A DNA stretch of 64,000 bases from an uncultured Eubacteriales bacterium (GCA_934486825.1 CAKSQF010000011.1:19440-83439); one strand, 5' to 3'; positions 26,252-35,252 are shown, counted from the first letter of the stretch. Program-made: numbers and translations. Notes: a model not told the origin generated them from the sequence alone.

Positions 26252-27211
26252 TTATCCGCGGGAACGCTTCAGTATGGCGGCAACGTCTGTTTTTTCAATT
26301 GTTACTCCCGGATAATAGGCGGCAACGATCGCTTCGGCACCGTATCCGTCAAGCGCGAGCGCAATCGCGCCCATGTGACTCATTCCGAGTCCGTTGCCCT
26401 CGCCGAGCGATCTGAACAGATATTCGTTTCCGGAGTGTTCAATGGTAAAATCTGTTGACGGTATTCCGAGCAGATCGGCAAAATCGGTGCCGCTGATCTC
26501 CTTTTCTCCGAGGCTGACCTTTGCCACGCGTCCGGCAGGCGTTCTGGCGGTTATCTCAACTGCGGTCGCGTCTGTTTCATATCGTCCTTTGACAAGCGCT
26601 TTCAGAATGTCTTCGGATATGCGTGTAAGCTCTTCGTGCTTTCCTTCGTAGCTTCTTACGGAACGCAGATACGGATAGTCCTTTCCGCAGACCGCCTCAG
26701 CGTTTTCGGTCAGCAGATATGATGATTTGTGCGTGAGCGTAAGCGCAACCGCTCCGTCATAGCAGATCGACAGCCCGATGACGGTTGAGACGGTTGACGA
26801 TATTTTGCCGAAGAAAGCATCGGCAACGGCTTTGCCGTATTCGTCAGCCGCCTGCTCCGGAGAGAGATATCCGGTGCCGTCGTCGGCACTGTCGCAGAAA
26901 TCGGCGGATTTGTCTGCGGCATGACTGCATCTTCCGCACAGATAAAGCAGCCTGCTTTCGACGGCAAGGCAGATTGCACGCATAGCCTCGTCGGGATAGT
27001 CGATTGACGGATCGGTTATTGCCGCAACACAGCCGACAAGAAAATCGTCAAAGCTCATTTCACTTATAGTGTCGGTCTTTGTAAAGTAAACATTTACGTT
27101 ACGCCCCCGGGAATCGTTTTTGTCACATGATGACAGGATCATAGCCGGAAGCGCAAAAGCTAGCAGGAGGGCAAAAAGCGAACACAGGAATGTTGTCAGT
27201 CTCTTGTTCAA
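26252..27211 (-). CDS. SpoIID/LytB-domain lipoprotein with a changed catalytic motif
   Basis: 319 residues from TTG 27211 (AAGGAG eight bases upstream; GTG 27220 overlaps that site). The signal ends in LSSC, so it should be a lipoprotein. The SpoIID domain is recognised by GNGLGMSHMGAIALALDGYG and AYYPGV at the C terminus and by the DDFLVGCVAA segment. In active SpoIID the lytic glutamate follows that segment (AAEMP); here it reads AAITDP, so the Glu is absent. It may be a non-catalytic peptidoglycan-binding protein. It stands alone, without other sporulation genes. Confidence 0.8.
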   Translation of the reverse strand: MNKRLTTFLCSLFALLLAFALPAMILSSCDKNDSRGRNVNVYFTKTDTISEMSFDDFLVGCVAAITDPSIDYPDEAMRAICLAVESRLLYLCGRCSHAADKSADFCDSADDGTGYLSPEQAADEYGKAVADAFFGKISSTVSTVIGLSICYDGAVALTLTHKSSYLLTENAEAVCGKDYPYLRSVRSYEGKHEELTRISEDILKALVKGRYETDATAVEITARTPAGRVAKVSLGEKEISGTDFADLLGIPSTDFTIEHSGNEYLFRSLGEGNGLGMSHMGAIALALDGYGAEAIVAAYYPGVTIEKTDVAAILKRSRG

Positions 27212-27291
27212 TACGGGCACTCCTTTCGGTTTTGCAGTATAATATCATTATGCCAAAAAAACGACTTTTATGCAAAAAAGCAAAATATCGA

Positions 27292-27320
27292 TTGACATTG
27301 AATAAAAAATAGTTTATAAT
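27292..27320 (+). promoter_or_regulatory. promoter of galM, perfect consensus
   Basis: TTGACA (27292-27297), 17 bases, TATAAT (27315-27320), about 50 bases before the start codon. Confidence 0.93.
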
Positions 27321-27369
27321 AATCACGGCATGTAATTAATCGGTTTGTGACCGGTGAATGGAGGATAAT

Positions 27370-28434
27370 ATGACAAAAGCAAGCGTAAAAGAATTTGTGT
27401 TCGGTGTTATGCCGGATAAAACCATCGTAAAAGGCTTTGAACTTTCGGCGGGAGATCTTGCCGTTACCGTGACTGCATACGGCGCCCGTATACAGAAGGC
27501 GATATTTGACGGAAGCTCGGTGATCTGCGGATTTGACAGCCTTGAGGCTCAGATGAAGGATACGACCTACCAGGGTTCGACCGTGGGCAGATACGCAAAC
27601 CGTATTTCGGACGGCAAATTCGTTCTGAACGGCAAGGAGTATACGCTTGCGTGCAACGAAGAGTCACGCGGAGAGCATCTGCACGGCGGATATGTCGGAT
27701 TTTCCGCACATGTGTGGGAAATTGCGGGAACAGACGTGACAGCGGATTCGGCATCGGTTACGCTGAAGCTGGATGCGGCTGACGGAGAAGAGGGCTATCC
27801 CGGCGCACTTACCGTTTATGTCCGCTTTACCGTTTCGGACAATTCGATAAGGCTTGATTATAAGGCGGTCAGCGACAAGGATACGATTATCAATATGACC
27901 AACCACAGCTATTTCAACCTGTCGGGAATCGGAAACGGCAGTATTCTCGATCATAAGCTTACATTGAACTGTGATAAGTATGTCCCGGTAAACGACAGAC
28001 TTATACCTTACGGAACGCTTGCAGATGTAACGGGAACACCTTTCGACTTCCGCATGGGCAAAGAGATCGGACAGGATATAAATAAGGAAGATGAACAGCT
28101 TGCGATCGCAGGCGGATACGATCACTGCTTTGTACGTGAAAACGGTACCGAAAAAGCAGAACCGGAATGGCTCGGAAGCATCGAATCACCGATCAGCGGC
28201 ATAAAGATGGATATACTTACGACAGAGGGCGGTATGCAGATGTATACCGGTAACTATCTTACCGACGACAATCCCTTCTTCGGTACAATAAAGCAGACGA
28301 AGAACGGCGCCGTCGCGCTTGAATGTAACCGTATGCCCGATTCGCCCAATCAGAAGAATTTCCCGTCTCCCGTATTGCGCGCAGGTGACGAATACAGACA
28401 GATTACTGTTTATAAGTTTTCAAAGAAAGCGTAA
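27370..28434 (+). CDS. galM: aldose 1-epimerase (mutarotase)
   Basis: 354 residues. GalM signatures: substrate loop GRYANRISDGKF, catalytic histidines in EHLHGG and NHSYFNLSG, and the C-terminal glutamate in VALECNRMPDSPN. It interconverts alpha and beta anomers of galactose or glucose. I start at ATG 27370, since GGAGG lies between it and the upstream ATG 27358. A monocistronic unit with a consensus promoter and its own terminator. Confidence 0.95.
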   Translation: MTKASVKEFVFGVMPDKTIVKGFELSAGDLAVTVTAYGARIQKAIFDGSSVICGFDSLEAQMKDTTYQGSTVGRYANRISDGKFVLNGKEYTLACNEESRGEHLHGGYVGFSAHVWEIAGTDVTADSASVTLKLDAADGEEGYPGALTVYVRFTVSDNSIRLDYKAVSDKDTIINMTNHSYFNLSGIGNGSILDHKLTLNCDKYVPVNDRLIPYGTLADVTGTPFDFRMGKEIGQDINKEDEQLAIAGGYDHCFVRENGTEKAEPEWLGSIESPISGIKMDILTTEGGMQMYTGNYLTDDNPFFGTIKQTKNGAVALECNRMPDSPNQKNFPSPVLRAGDEYRQITVYKFSKKA

Positions 28435-28439
28435 TTTTT

Positions 28440-28479
28440 ATACGGATTGACGCGGTACCGCGTCAATCCGTATTTTTTT
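28440..28479 (+). terminator. terminator of galM
   Basis: A 15-16-bp stem (ATACGGATTGACGCGG with its complement) followed by seven T, six bases after the stop codon. Confidence 0.92.
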
Positions 28480-28558
28480 CATGTTTATTTTTGGAAATCA
28501 TCATATAACCGTCACATTCGGTGTGTATAATCGGAGCATAGACAGAGGAGGAATGATT

Positions 28559-29992
28559 ATGAGCTCTGAATTTGAAAAGAATGAAAACAATATCGAAAAC
28601 GAAAATAATGAGTTCGCCGTGCAGAACGGAGAACCGAACATCGGTAAAACAGACCCGGAGAACCACGACGTGAGTAATGACAGACCCGAGTATGAATACG
28701 GGTTTGACAGCAGAAGCGGGACATATTCATACAGCGGCTCGAATGCGGGCAGTGAATCGAAGAAGAAAAAATCGGGTAAAGGACGCGGTGCGCTTGTTGC
28801 CGCACTTTGTATCTGCCTTGTACTCTCCTGCGGTCTCGGAGGGGTGGCTGGATTTCTCGCCGCATCTTTCGCAAAGAATATAGGTGTCGGCGGGTCGTCG
28901 GGAGGCGAAACTCCGACGCCGAGCGCAACCGTCGAAAAATATACGACAATAATCGAAAATACCGCAACCAATCAGGAAACCGCGGTGTCAAAGGCAGCGG
29001 CGGCGGCACATCCCTCGGTTGTGATAATCAACGTGTATGCAAGCGAAGAATACGAGAAGGTCGGTCAGCCCTCCGGTTCGGGCTCGGGTGTCATCTGGAC
29101 GGCGGACGGATATATCGTAACCTGTAATCATGTTGTTGAAAACGCAAATCTGATAAAGATCACACTCTCCGACGGAAGCGTTTATTCCGCCGATGTCGTC
29201 GGTACCGATTCCAAGACCGATATAGCGGTACTCAGGATAACTCCCGCCGCAGGAACCACTCTCACTCCCGCGGTCATCAGGGCAAGCGACCTTGTGCTTG
29301 CCGAAACCGTAATTGCAATAGGCAATCCGCTCGGTGTTCTCGGCGGTACGGTGACCACCGGTATTCTGTCTGCACTTGAAAGGACGATAACCGTCGAAGG
29401 ACAGTCGATGACTCTCCTGCAAACCGATGCCGCAATCAATTCGGGTAATTCCGGCGGCGGTCTGTTCGATATAAACGGCTCGCTTATCGGCATTGTCAAC
29501 GCAAAATCGGTCGGTACAAACGTCGAGGGAATCGGTTTTGCAATACCGATCACTACCGTAAAGGAGATTGCCAATGAGCTGATAAGCAAGGGCTATGTCA
29601 CCGGACGCCCGTTGCTCGGAGTGTCGGTTGTAAATGTAACGAGTGAAAATTACAGCTATATTTTCAGTGCGGGATATTACCCCGAGCTTGAGAAGTACGC
29701 AACCAAGACGGTACGCGACGGATGGGGAATGACCAGAAAAACAGTTGTTCCGGGCGTTTACGTCGTCGATTGCTCACTGGTTTCGGGCTATGAGTCGGGC
29801 TCCGATTCGCTGATGTACGGAGATAAGCTGCTTTACGTCGGCGAGACAGAGGTCTCGGGTCTTACCGATGTCAAAAGCGCACTGTCCGATTATAAAGCGG
29901 GCGAAACGATATCGGTGACCGTGCTGCGTAATCAGACCACTACGATCATAGTAAAGATAATTCTCGGTCAGGCAGGCGAAAAGAAAAACTGA
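28559..29992 (+). CDS. HtrA/DegP-type serine protease, membrane-anchored
   Basis: 477 residues from ATG 28559 (AGGAGG seven bases upstream). A charged, disordered cytoplasmic part (1-70), one helix (about 75-98), then a trypsin-like domain with the triad H191 (TCNHVVE), D221 (KTDIAVL) and S298 (GNSGGG), and a C-terminal PDZ domain. HtrA proteases degrade misfolded exported proteins. The PDZ holds an extra loop of about 45 residues before GVYVVDCSL. A two-component system follows 48 bases downstream. Confidence 0.93.
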   Translation: MSSEFEKNENNIENENNEFAVQNGEPNIGKTDPENHDVSNDRPEYEYGFDSRSGTYSYSGSNAGSESKKKKSGKGRGALVAALCICLVLSCGLGGVAGFLAASFAKNIGVGGSSGGETPTPSATVEKYTTIIENTATNQETAVSKAAAAAHPSVVIINVYASEEYEKVGQPSGSGSGVIWTADGYIVTCNHVVENANLIKITLSDGSVYSADVVGTDSKTDIAVLRITPAAGTTLTPAVIRASDLVLAETVIAIGNPLGVLGGTVTTGILSALERTITVEGQSMTLLQTDAAINSGNSGGGLFDINGSLIGIVNAKSVGTNVEGIGFAIPITTVKEIANELISKGYVTGRPLLGVSVVNVTSENYSYIFSAGYYPELEKYATKTVRDGWGMTRKTVVPGVYVVDCSLVSGYESGSDSLMYGDKLLYVGETEVSGLTDVKSALSDYKAGETISVTVLRNQTTTIIVKIILGQAGEKKN

Positions 29993-30040
29993 TTTATTCG
30001 GGGACGTCGGGAAGACCGCCGTCCCCACGGAGGCATTTTT

Positions 30041-30742
30041 ATGAAGCATATTCTGATAGTTGACGATGAAGAAAAGATACGCTCTCTTATACGCAAATAT
30101 GCCGAGTTTGAAGGCTATGCGGTTGATGAGGCGTCAAACGGACTTGATGCATTAGAGCTTTTCGGTAAAAACCGCTACGATCTTGTGGTTATGGATATAA
30201 TGATGCCAGGGCTGGACGGGCTGTCCGCAAGTAAAGAAATACGGAAAAAATCGGACGTTCCGATAATAATGCTTTCGGCGCGCGGTGAGGAATATGACCG
30301 TATCGGCGGATTTCAGCTCGGCGTCGATGATTATGTGGTCAAGCCGTTCTCGCCGAAGGAGCTGATGCTCCGCATTGAGGCGATACTCAAGAGAACATCC
30401 GCCCGTGCGGAGGACAAAGACGCGGCTGATAATACCGAAGGAAGAGATGTGTTCAGACTGGAGGGACTTGAGGTCGATTTTACCGCACGCGTTGTGAAGA
30501 TCGACGGAAAGCCCGCGGATATGTCGCCGAAGGAATACGAACTGCTCTTCTATCTTGTGCGTAACAGAAACATAGCGCTTTCGCGTGAAAAGCTGATCTG
30601 CGAGGTCTGGGGTTATGATTTCTTCGGCGATGACCGCACGCTTGATACTCATATCAAACTGCTCAGACATTCGCTCGGACCGTACAGTAAATTTATCGTG
30701 ACGCTCAGGGGGGTAGGATATCGGTTTGAGAGCAGTAAGTAA
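30041..30742 (+). CDS. OmpR/PhoB-family response regulator
   Basis: 233 residues. Receiver domain with acidic pair D8-D9, phospho-acceptor D52 (VVMDIMMPG), switch S in IMLSARG and K in VVKPFSP; then a winged-helix DNA-binding domain ending VTLRGVGYRFE. Overlaps the kinase gene by 17 bases. Being next to htrA, it may respond to envelope stress, which is inference only. Confidence 0.95.
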   Translation: MKHILIVDDEEKIRSLIRKYAEFEGYAVDEASNGLDALELFGKNRYDLVVMDIMMPGLDGLSASKEIRKKSDVPIIMLSARGEEYDRIGGFQLGVDDYVVKPFSPKELMLRIEAILKRTSARAEDKDAADNTEGRDVFRLEGLEVDFTARVVKIDGKPADMSPKEYELLFYLVRNRNIALSREKLICEVWGYDFFGDDRTLDTHIKLLRHSLGPYSKFIVTLRGVGYRFESSK

Positions 30743-32234
30743 GGAAAACGGCGCAAAATCGAAGATATTCTTCTGTTTTGTTGTTTTTACGGCGGTCACG
30801 CTTGTCCTTCTTGTTGTACTTCAGGTCTTTTTCCTGAAATATATTTATCGCTCCATAAAAATCGGAGAGATGCGGGAGGCGGCAAACGAAGTCGCCTCCG
30901 CGTATAATGAGGACCGCTTTTATTCGGTTGCGGATAAAGCTTCCGATAAATACGGAGTGTGTATGCAGCTGTTCGATCCGACAAGTGGGGACAGAAAAAG
31001 GCTGTCGGCAGCCGTAACGGCAGGATGTATGCTTTACGATCTTTCGGGTAACGATTGTATGACGATCTACATGAAGGTTTCCGGATCGGGTAAGAAGCTG
31101 TCGGTTTTTGATCTGAGTGTTACTCCCGAACGTCCGGGCTTCAGAGACGGTCAGCGTATGCAAAATGCGGAAATTTCCGATTTTTCACTGTTTTCGGGCA
31201 GTGAACAGGGAAATGTCGTGCTTGCACGACTGATTGAAACCGAGAACGGTGATAATGTCTTGCTGATGGTCAATGCATACCTCACGCCGGTGAGCACTGT
31301 TACCGGTACAATAGGGGTGATAATTGCGGTAATCTCGGTGATACTTGTTGTTCTTGCCGCCGTTATGGCAGGCTATCTGTCGGGAAATATCGCAAAACCT
31401 CTCATCAGAATGAACAATCGTGCAAAATTGCTCGGCGAGGGTAATTATGATGTGCGTTTTGACGAAAACGCCGGGTATCGGGAGGCGGACGAGCTTGCAT
31501 CAACTCTGAACAGGGCAGCCGCCGAGCTTTCCAAGGTCGAAGAACTGCGCAGGGAGCTTATAGCGAATCTGTCACATGATCTGCGCACACCGCTTACTCT
31601 GATTTCCGGTTACAGCGAGATCATGAGGGATATTCCCGGTGAGGTCACACCCGAAAATCTCCAGACAATAATCGACGAGGTCGGAAGGCTCAGCTCGCTT
31701 GTGAACGATATGCTTGAGGTGTCAAAGATACAGAGCGGAAATGTAACGCCGCATCCGGAGGATATCGATCTTTCGGAGGAGCTTGACAGGATTCTTCAGA
31801 CCTATAAGACGCTTGCCGGCAGAATGGGGTATGAAATAATCCTCGAAAAGACCGGCGACGGGCACGTGTGCGCCGACCGTTCACTGATTGTACGCGCCGT
31901 AATGAACCTTATAAACAACGCGATGACATACACCGGAGAGGACAAAAAGGTGATCGTGCGGATGACAGGCAGGGAAAGCGCGGTCAGAGTGGAGGTTTCG
32001 GACAGCGGTGCGGGGATTCCGCCGGAGAAGCTGAATCTGATATGGGATCGATACTATAAGGTCGATTCGGAGCATAAGCGTGCACAGCAGGGCAGCGGAC
32101 TCGGACTGTCGATAGTAAAATCCGCGCTCGGAATGCATGGCGGAAAGTACGGCGTGCGGAGCAGAGAAGGGAGCGGAACGACATTCTGGATAGAACTTCC
32201 GCGTGACTTCGGCTCGGCAATAACAGACAAATAA
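30726..32234 (+). CDS. sensor histidine kinase
   Basis: 502 residues from TTG 30726. Helix 1 at about 15-40, external sensor (about 41-193), helix 2 at about 194-218, HAMP, HisKA with NLSHDLRTPLTLISGYSEI (phospho-His about 285), then HATPase with NLINNAMTY, DSGAGIPPEKL and GSGLGLSIVKS. Partner of the response regulator encoded just before it. The TTG start is taken because the frame has no suitable ATG before helix 1. Confidence 0.93.
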   Translation: MRAVSKENGAKSKIFFCFVVFTAVTLVLLVVLQVFFLKYIYRSIKIGEMREAANEVASAYNEDRFYSVADKASDKYGVCMQLFDPTSGDRKRLSAAVTAGCMLYDLSGNDCMTIYMKVSGSGKKLSVFDLSVTPERPGFRDGQRMQNAEISDFSLFSGSEQGNVVLARLIETENGDNVLLMVNAYLTPVSTVTGTIGVIIAVISVILVVLAAVMAGYLSGNIAKPLIRMNNRAKLLGEGNYDVRFDENAGYREADELASTLNRAAAELSKVEELRRELIANLSHDLRTPLTLISGYSEIMRDIPGEVTPENLQTIIDEVGRLSSLVNDMLEVSKIQSGNVTPHPEDIDLSEELDRILQTYKTLAGRMGYEIILEKTGDGHVCADRSLIVRAVMNLINNAMTYTGEDKKVIVRMTGRESAVRVEVSDSGAGIPPEKLNLIWDRYYKVDSEHKRAQQGSGLGLSIVKSALGMHGGKYGVRSREGSGTTFWIELPRDFGSAITDK

Positions 32235-32236
32235 GC

Positions 32237-32270
32237 AAAACCGCTTCTGCCGACGCAGAAGCGGTTTTTC
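32237..32270. terminator. bidirectional terminator, kinase gene / PPTase gene
   Basis: AAAACCGCTTCTGC and its complement form a 14-bp stem with loop CGAC and A/T tracts on both sides, between converging genes. Confidence 0.9.
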
Positions 32271-32745
32271 AGTCGATGTATAAAATATCAATGCCGTCGC
32301 AGTCGCAATCGGTACAGACAGTAACAATCGTATTGTTGAATTCGGTGTGAAAGAAGCGGTGCGGAAGGTCGGGAAGTGTTATCGGTATGCCGCAGGAGAG
32401 CCATTTGCCGTAGCTTTCGTATTCGGTCCACAGCCTGATGCGCTCTTTCGGGTCGGATGGAATATCCTGCCCGAGATATCTGCGCATGAGTCGGTCGGAT
32501 ATCGGCTTTATGCATTGGATGTCCACCCCTATCTCGCAATCTCCGACGGCAACCGCAACAGCGCCGCACGTGTGTGAAATATTGAAGCGCAGTGTGCAGT
32601 CATCGGTGTACGGCTTCCCATGTGTCCCTTTTTTTATTTCCCCGCGTATGCCTGCAATTCTGAGAATATCGATGGCAATTTCAGATTGCTCGGTGTGGGT
32701 CAGGTTACCTGCCGTTCTTTTCAGAAACAGTTTTGCTCTTGCCAT
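32269..32745 (-). CDS. 4'-phosphopantetheinyl transferase superfamily protein (Sfp-type, short)
   Basis: 158 residues, short for Sfp-type enzymes (about 220) but with the core: GKPY, FNISHT, the metal-binding GVDIQ and WTEYESYGKWLSCG (normally W-x-x-KEA-x-x-K). It would attach phosphopantetheine to a carrier protein. The K of KEA is replaced by Y in TEYESYGK, so activity may be altered. GGAGG precedes the start; its first 41 bases overlap the RnfD gene, so they are coupled. No PKS/NRPS genes nearby. Confidence 0.82.
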   Translation of the reverse strand: MARAKLFLKRTAGNLTHTEQSEIAIDILRIAGIRGEIKKGTHGKPYTDDCTLRFNISHTCGAVAVAVGDCEIGVDIQCIKPISDRLMRRYLGQDIPSDPKERIRLWTEYESYGKWLSCGIPITLPDLPHRFFHTEFNNTIVTVCTDCDCDGIDILYID

Positions 32746-33682
32746 TATTCGTGTAACCTCCGAAGGGTGACGGAACGGTAAATCGGTCTATGAGAGGAAT
32801 AAAGAGAGAAAAAAATGCAATCGACGGGTATATACCGTCTATGTGGGCATAAAGGCGGAGAAACATTGCACCGGCGCCGATCAGTAAGCCGTAGATCATC
32901 CTTCCGTATGTCGATGTCGGAGTAAATCTGTTCGGAGCGGCAATGAATACCGATCCGAAAAAGATTCCTCCGCTCAGCGTCTGCGATATTGCAAACTGAT
33001 AATATTCGACGTTGTCGGGAGCAAATTCAAGTGCAACGACAAATGCGGAAACTATTGCGGCGATCGGTATTTCCCATGATATATGTCCTCTCAGTATCAG
33101 GTATATTCCGCAAACCAATATCAGGATGACCGAGATTTCGCCGATCATTCCGTCGCATCTGCCGAGAAAGATGTCGGATGCCGGGAAATCCGGAAGCTCG
33201 CCTTTCATCAGGATGTCGAGCGTGGAGACGGTGCGTTCGTCGTTTGAAAACAGGTATCCCGCGGAAAAATTTGCGGTCAGCGCAAGCATGACAGTATAGG
33301 CGGTCGCGATCGGGGATACAGCTTGCCCGAAAAGCCGCAGGACGGCGACAGCTGCAAGATCAAACAAAAGAACCGCCGCAAGCGATGCGTTTGCGGGTAA
33401 CATGCATACAACACAGATGCCGATAAAAATCGGATACAGATCAAAAGGGTGTATGTCCTTTTTCAGTATTTTCCGTATGAAAGTCCGTATCAGAAGGTCG
33501 GTAAGAAAGGAAAAACCGACCGAAATAAGACATAAAAGCGGAACTCTGAACGAAAAACGGAAGGTCGCCCATATTATCAGAGGCAGCAGTGCGATCACCT
33601 GTTCAAGAATCACTGAATGGCTGTTGTTGCCCGAGTGCAGAAAAGGAAGCGGTAAACTGCACGTGTTTTTGCTGTCATTCAC
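32705..33682 (-). CDS. RnfD-like electron-transport membrane subunit
   Basis: 325 residues from GTG 33682, which overlaps the RnfC stop by 8 bases and follows GGAGG. About eight to ten helices; family marks are HPFDLYPIFIG-like, DIFLGRCDGMIGEISVI and the TYGRMIYGLLIG segment. In RnfD, FMN is bound covalently to the Thr of a GATPL motif; the matching place here reads STLDILMKG, keeping the Thr but losing the Pro and Gly. Partners G, E, A and B are absent from the locus. Confidence 0.85.
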   Translation of the reverse strand: MNDSKNTCSLPLPFLHSGNNSHSVILEQVIALLPLIIWATFRFSFRVPLLCLISVGFSFLTDLLIRTFIRKILKKDIHPFDLYPIFIGICVVCMLPANASLAAVLLFDLAAVAVLRLFGQAVSPIATAYTVMLALTANFSAGYLFSNDERTVSTLDILMKGELPDFPASDIFLGRCDGMIGEISVILILVCGIYLILRGHISWEIPIAAIVSAFVVALEFAPDNVEYYQFAISQTLSGGIFFGSVFIAAPNRFTPTSTYGRMIYGLLIGAGAMFLRLYAHIDGIYPSIAFFSLFIPLIDRFTVPSPFGGYTNNGKSKTVSEKNGR

Positions 33683-34973
33683 CTTGTTTGTCCTCCTTTT
33701 CCGTTTTTTCAGCCGTATTTTCGGCAATAAGCTGTCTGAGATCTATACCGGACGGGCAGACGAAGCTGCAACAACCGCAGCCGATGCAGATGCCGGCGGT
33801 ATGCGTAACATAGTCACCGAAAAACAGTTTTTCGATCAAGGCTGTTACCGGGTGCCTGTTTTTCAGTCCGGACAGCTTCGTGGGTATAAGGTACATCGGA
33901 CAGACACTTTCACATTTTCCGCAACCGATACAGTCGGTGTGCGGAAGCTTTTTTCCGCCGACAATTGTCAGAGAATATGTGTGCGGACCCGTAAGATCGG
34001 TCTTTTTCCGAAGATTTCCGTTCATTATTCCGTTTTCGATAACAGTATCCGATGCGCTTGAACAGATGTCGGTCAGATCACCTGTCTTCGTGTACAACGG
34101 AACCGAAAAAATAAAGCTTTCTTCTGCAAGCGGACCGCCGATAAAAACAAACGGATGTGTGTATGGGGTTCCGCTTACGAAAGCGTCGTAAATTGCAACC
34201 GCAATGTCGGCGGAAATAACAAGAAGACCGGAGGTTTCAGCCGACTTTGAAACGCCGAGCTCTTTGCCTATCAGAAGGTTGTATAACAGACGATCGTTGT
34301 CCGACGGGTAGATCGGATGAATACCGATCGTACTGACAGTGTCATCTCCGACAGTCAGTGCGCCGATCCGCTCCGAAAGCTCCCTGTCACCTTCGGCTGT
34401 GACAATCGATCCTTCCGTTATACCGAGCGCATACATTGTGAGTTTTGCCGCACCGATGATTTTTTCGGGGAACAGACAGGCGATCTGTCTGTTCAGCGAT
34501 ATATACGGCTGACTGTCAAATGCGGTGACGGCAAGCCGATATGATTTGCCGTGTGCGCGCATAAGCTTGTCGGCAAGTGAGGGATAGGTCCTGTCCGGGA
34601 TGGCAAAGCGTCTGATACGGTTTATAAATTCATCGGCTGTAATTCCCGATGCGAGCTTTCCCGTTTCTTCGTCATACGGAAGACATTCGGGGGACAGCTC
34701 GTTTTTGTGATCGTTTGAAAGGGTGATCGAGCCGTCTGCTTCAAATGCAGTGACGCTGCCGGACACGGGCGACAGAACCGGGAAACACCGGTCATCGGCA
34801 ATAATCGTTCCGACAAAAACCCGTTCCCCTACCGAAACACTTATTTCATGTCCGGAAATCACGGATGACGGAATCGTTAGGCTGTCCGGTGCAGGGAAGC
34901 TGTCGGCAGACGCAGGCAGGCTGTTTGAATTGTAAGACGAAAAATCAATTCCGCCTCTTATCGATCGACGCAT
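33675..34973 (-). CDS. RnfC-like iron-sulfur protein, divergent
   Basis: 432 residues. An N-terminal RnfC barrel-sandwich region (IRGGIDFSSY, then ISVSVGERVFVG), a middle domain, SLBB-like region, and two [4Fe-4S] motifs: CIGCGKCESVCP and CIGCGCCSFVCPSG. The NADH/FMN glycine-rich loop of true RnfC (GLGGAGFPT type) is missing: the corresponding stretch reads PDRTYPSLADKL, and ECEPY is replaced by DSQPY. So it probably moves electrons but may not take them from NADH. First gene of the transcript RnfC-RnfD-PPTase. Confidence 0.85.
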   Translation of the reverse strand: MRRSIRGGIDFSSYNSNSLPASADSFPAPDSLTIPSSVISGHEISVSVGERVFVGTIIADDRCFPVLSPVSGSVTAFEADGSITLSNDHKNELSPECLPYDEETGKLASGITADEFINRIRRFAIPDRTYPSLADKLMRAHGKSYRLAVTAFDSQPYISLNRQIACLFPEKIIGAAKLTMYALGITEGSIVTAEGDRELSERIGALTVGDDTVSTIGIHPIYPSDNDRLLYNLLIGKELGVSKSAETSGLLVISADIAVAIYDAFVSGTPYTHPFVFIGGPLAEESFIFSVPLYTKTGDLTDICSSASDTVIENGIMNGNLRKKTDLTGPHTYSLTIVGGKKLPHTDCIGCGKCESVCPMYLIPTKLSGLKNRHPVTALIEKLFFGDYVTHTAGICIGCGCCSFVCPSGIDLRQLIAENTAEKTEKEDKQGE

Positions 34974-35006
34974 ACATAAGACCTCCGTGTTTTTTCCTCA
35001 TCTGAT

Positions 35007-35050
35007 ATTATACAGCAATAAACGGTTAAAATCAATGACTAAACGGTTAA
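35007..35050 (-). promoter_or_regulatory. promoter of the RnfC operon with two operator-like repeats
   Basis: On the minus strand TTGATT (35030-35035) and TATAAT (35007-35012) are 17 bases apart. TAAACGGTTAA occurs at 35019-35029, filling the spacer, and again at 35040-35050, just upstream of the -35. The copies are 21 bases apart, two helical turns, and each is nearly palindromic. Confidence 0.75.
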
Positions 35051-35106
35051 TAAAAAAATATTTTGTAAATGAAACGACGAAAAATAAGATTTTTTTTAAA
35101 AAGCTA

Positions 35107-35135
35107 TTGACAAATCGTTATGTATGTGATATAAT
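35107..35135 (+). promoter_or_regulatory. promoter of the tRNA-Met/Glu pair, perfect consensus
   Basis: TTGACA (35107-35112), 17 bases, TATAAT (35130-35135), 40 bases before tRNA-Met. Confidence 0.92.
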
Positions 35136-35175
35136 ACCCAAGCTTGGGGCGTTGAGCCTCGGTGACAATATTTTT

Positions 35176-35252
35176 GGCGGAATAGCTCAGCTGGCTAGAG
35201 CAACCGGTTCATACCCGGTAGGTCATAGGTTCAAATCCGATTTCCGCTACCA
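35176..35252 (+). tRNA. tRNA-Met (CAT), elongator type
   Basis: Acceptor GGCGGAA pairs with TTCCGCT including the G1-U72 pair seen in Bacillus elongator tRNA-Met; anticodon loop TTCATAC gives CAT; CCA encoded. One A-G mismatch in the T stem. Confidence 0.94.
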
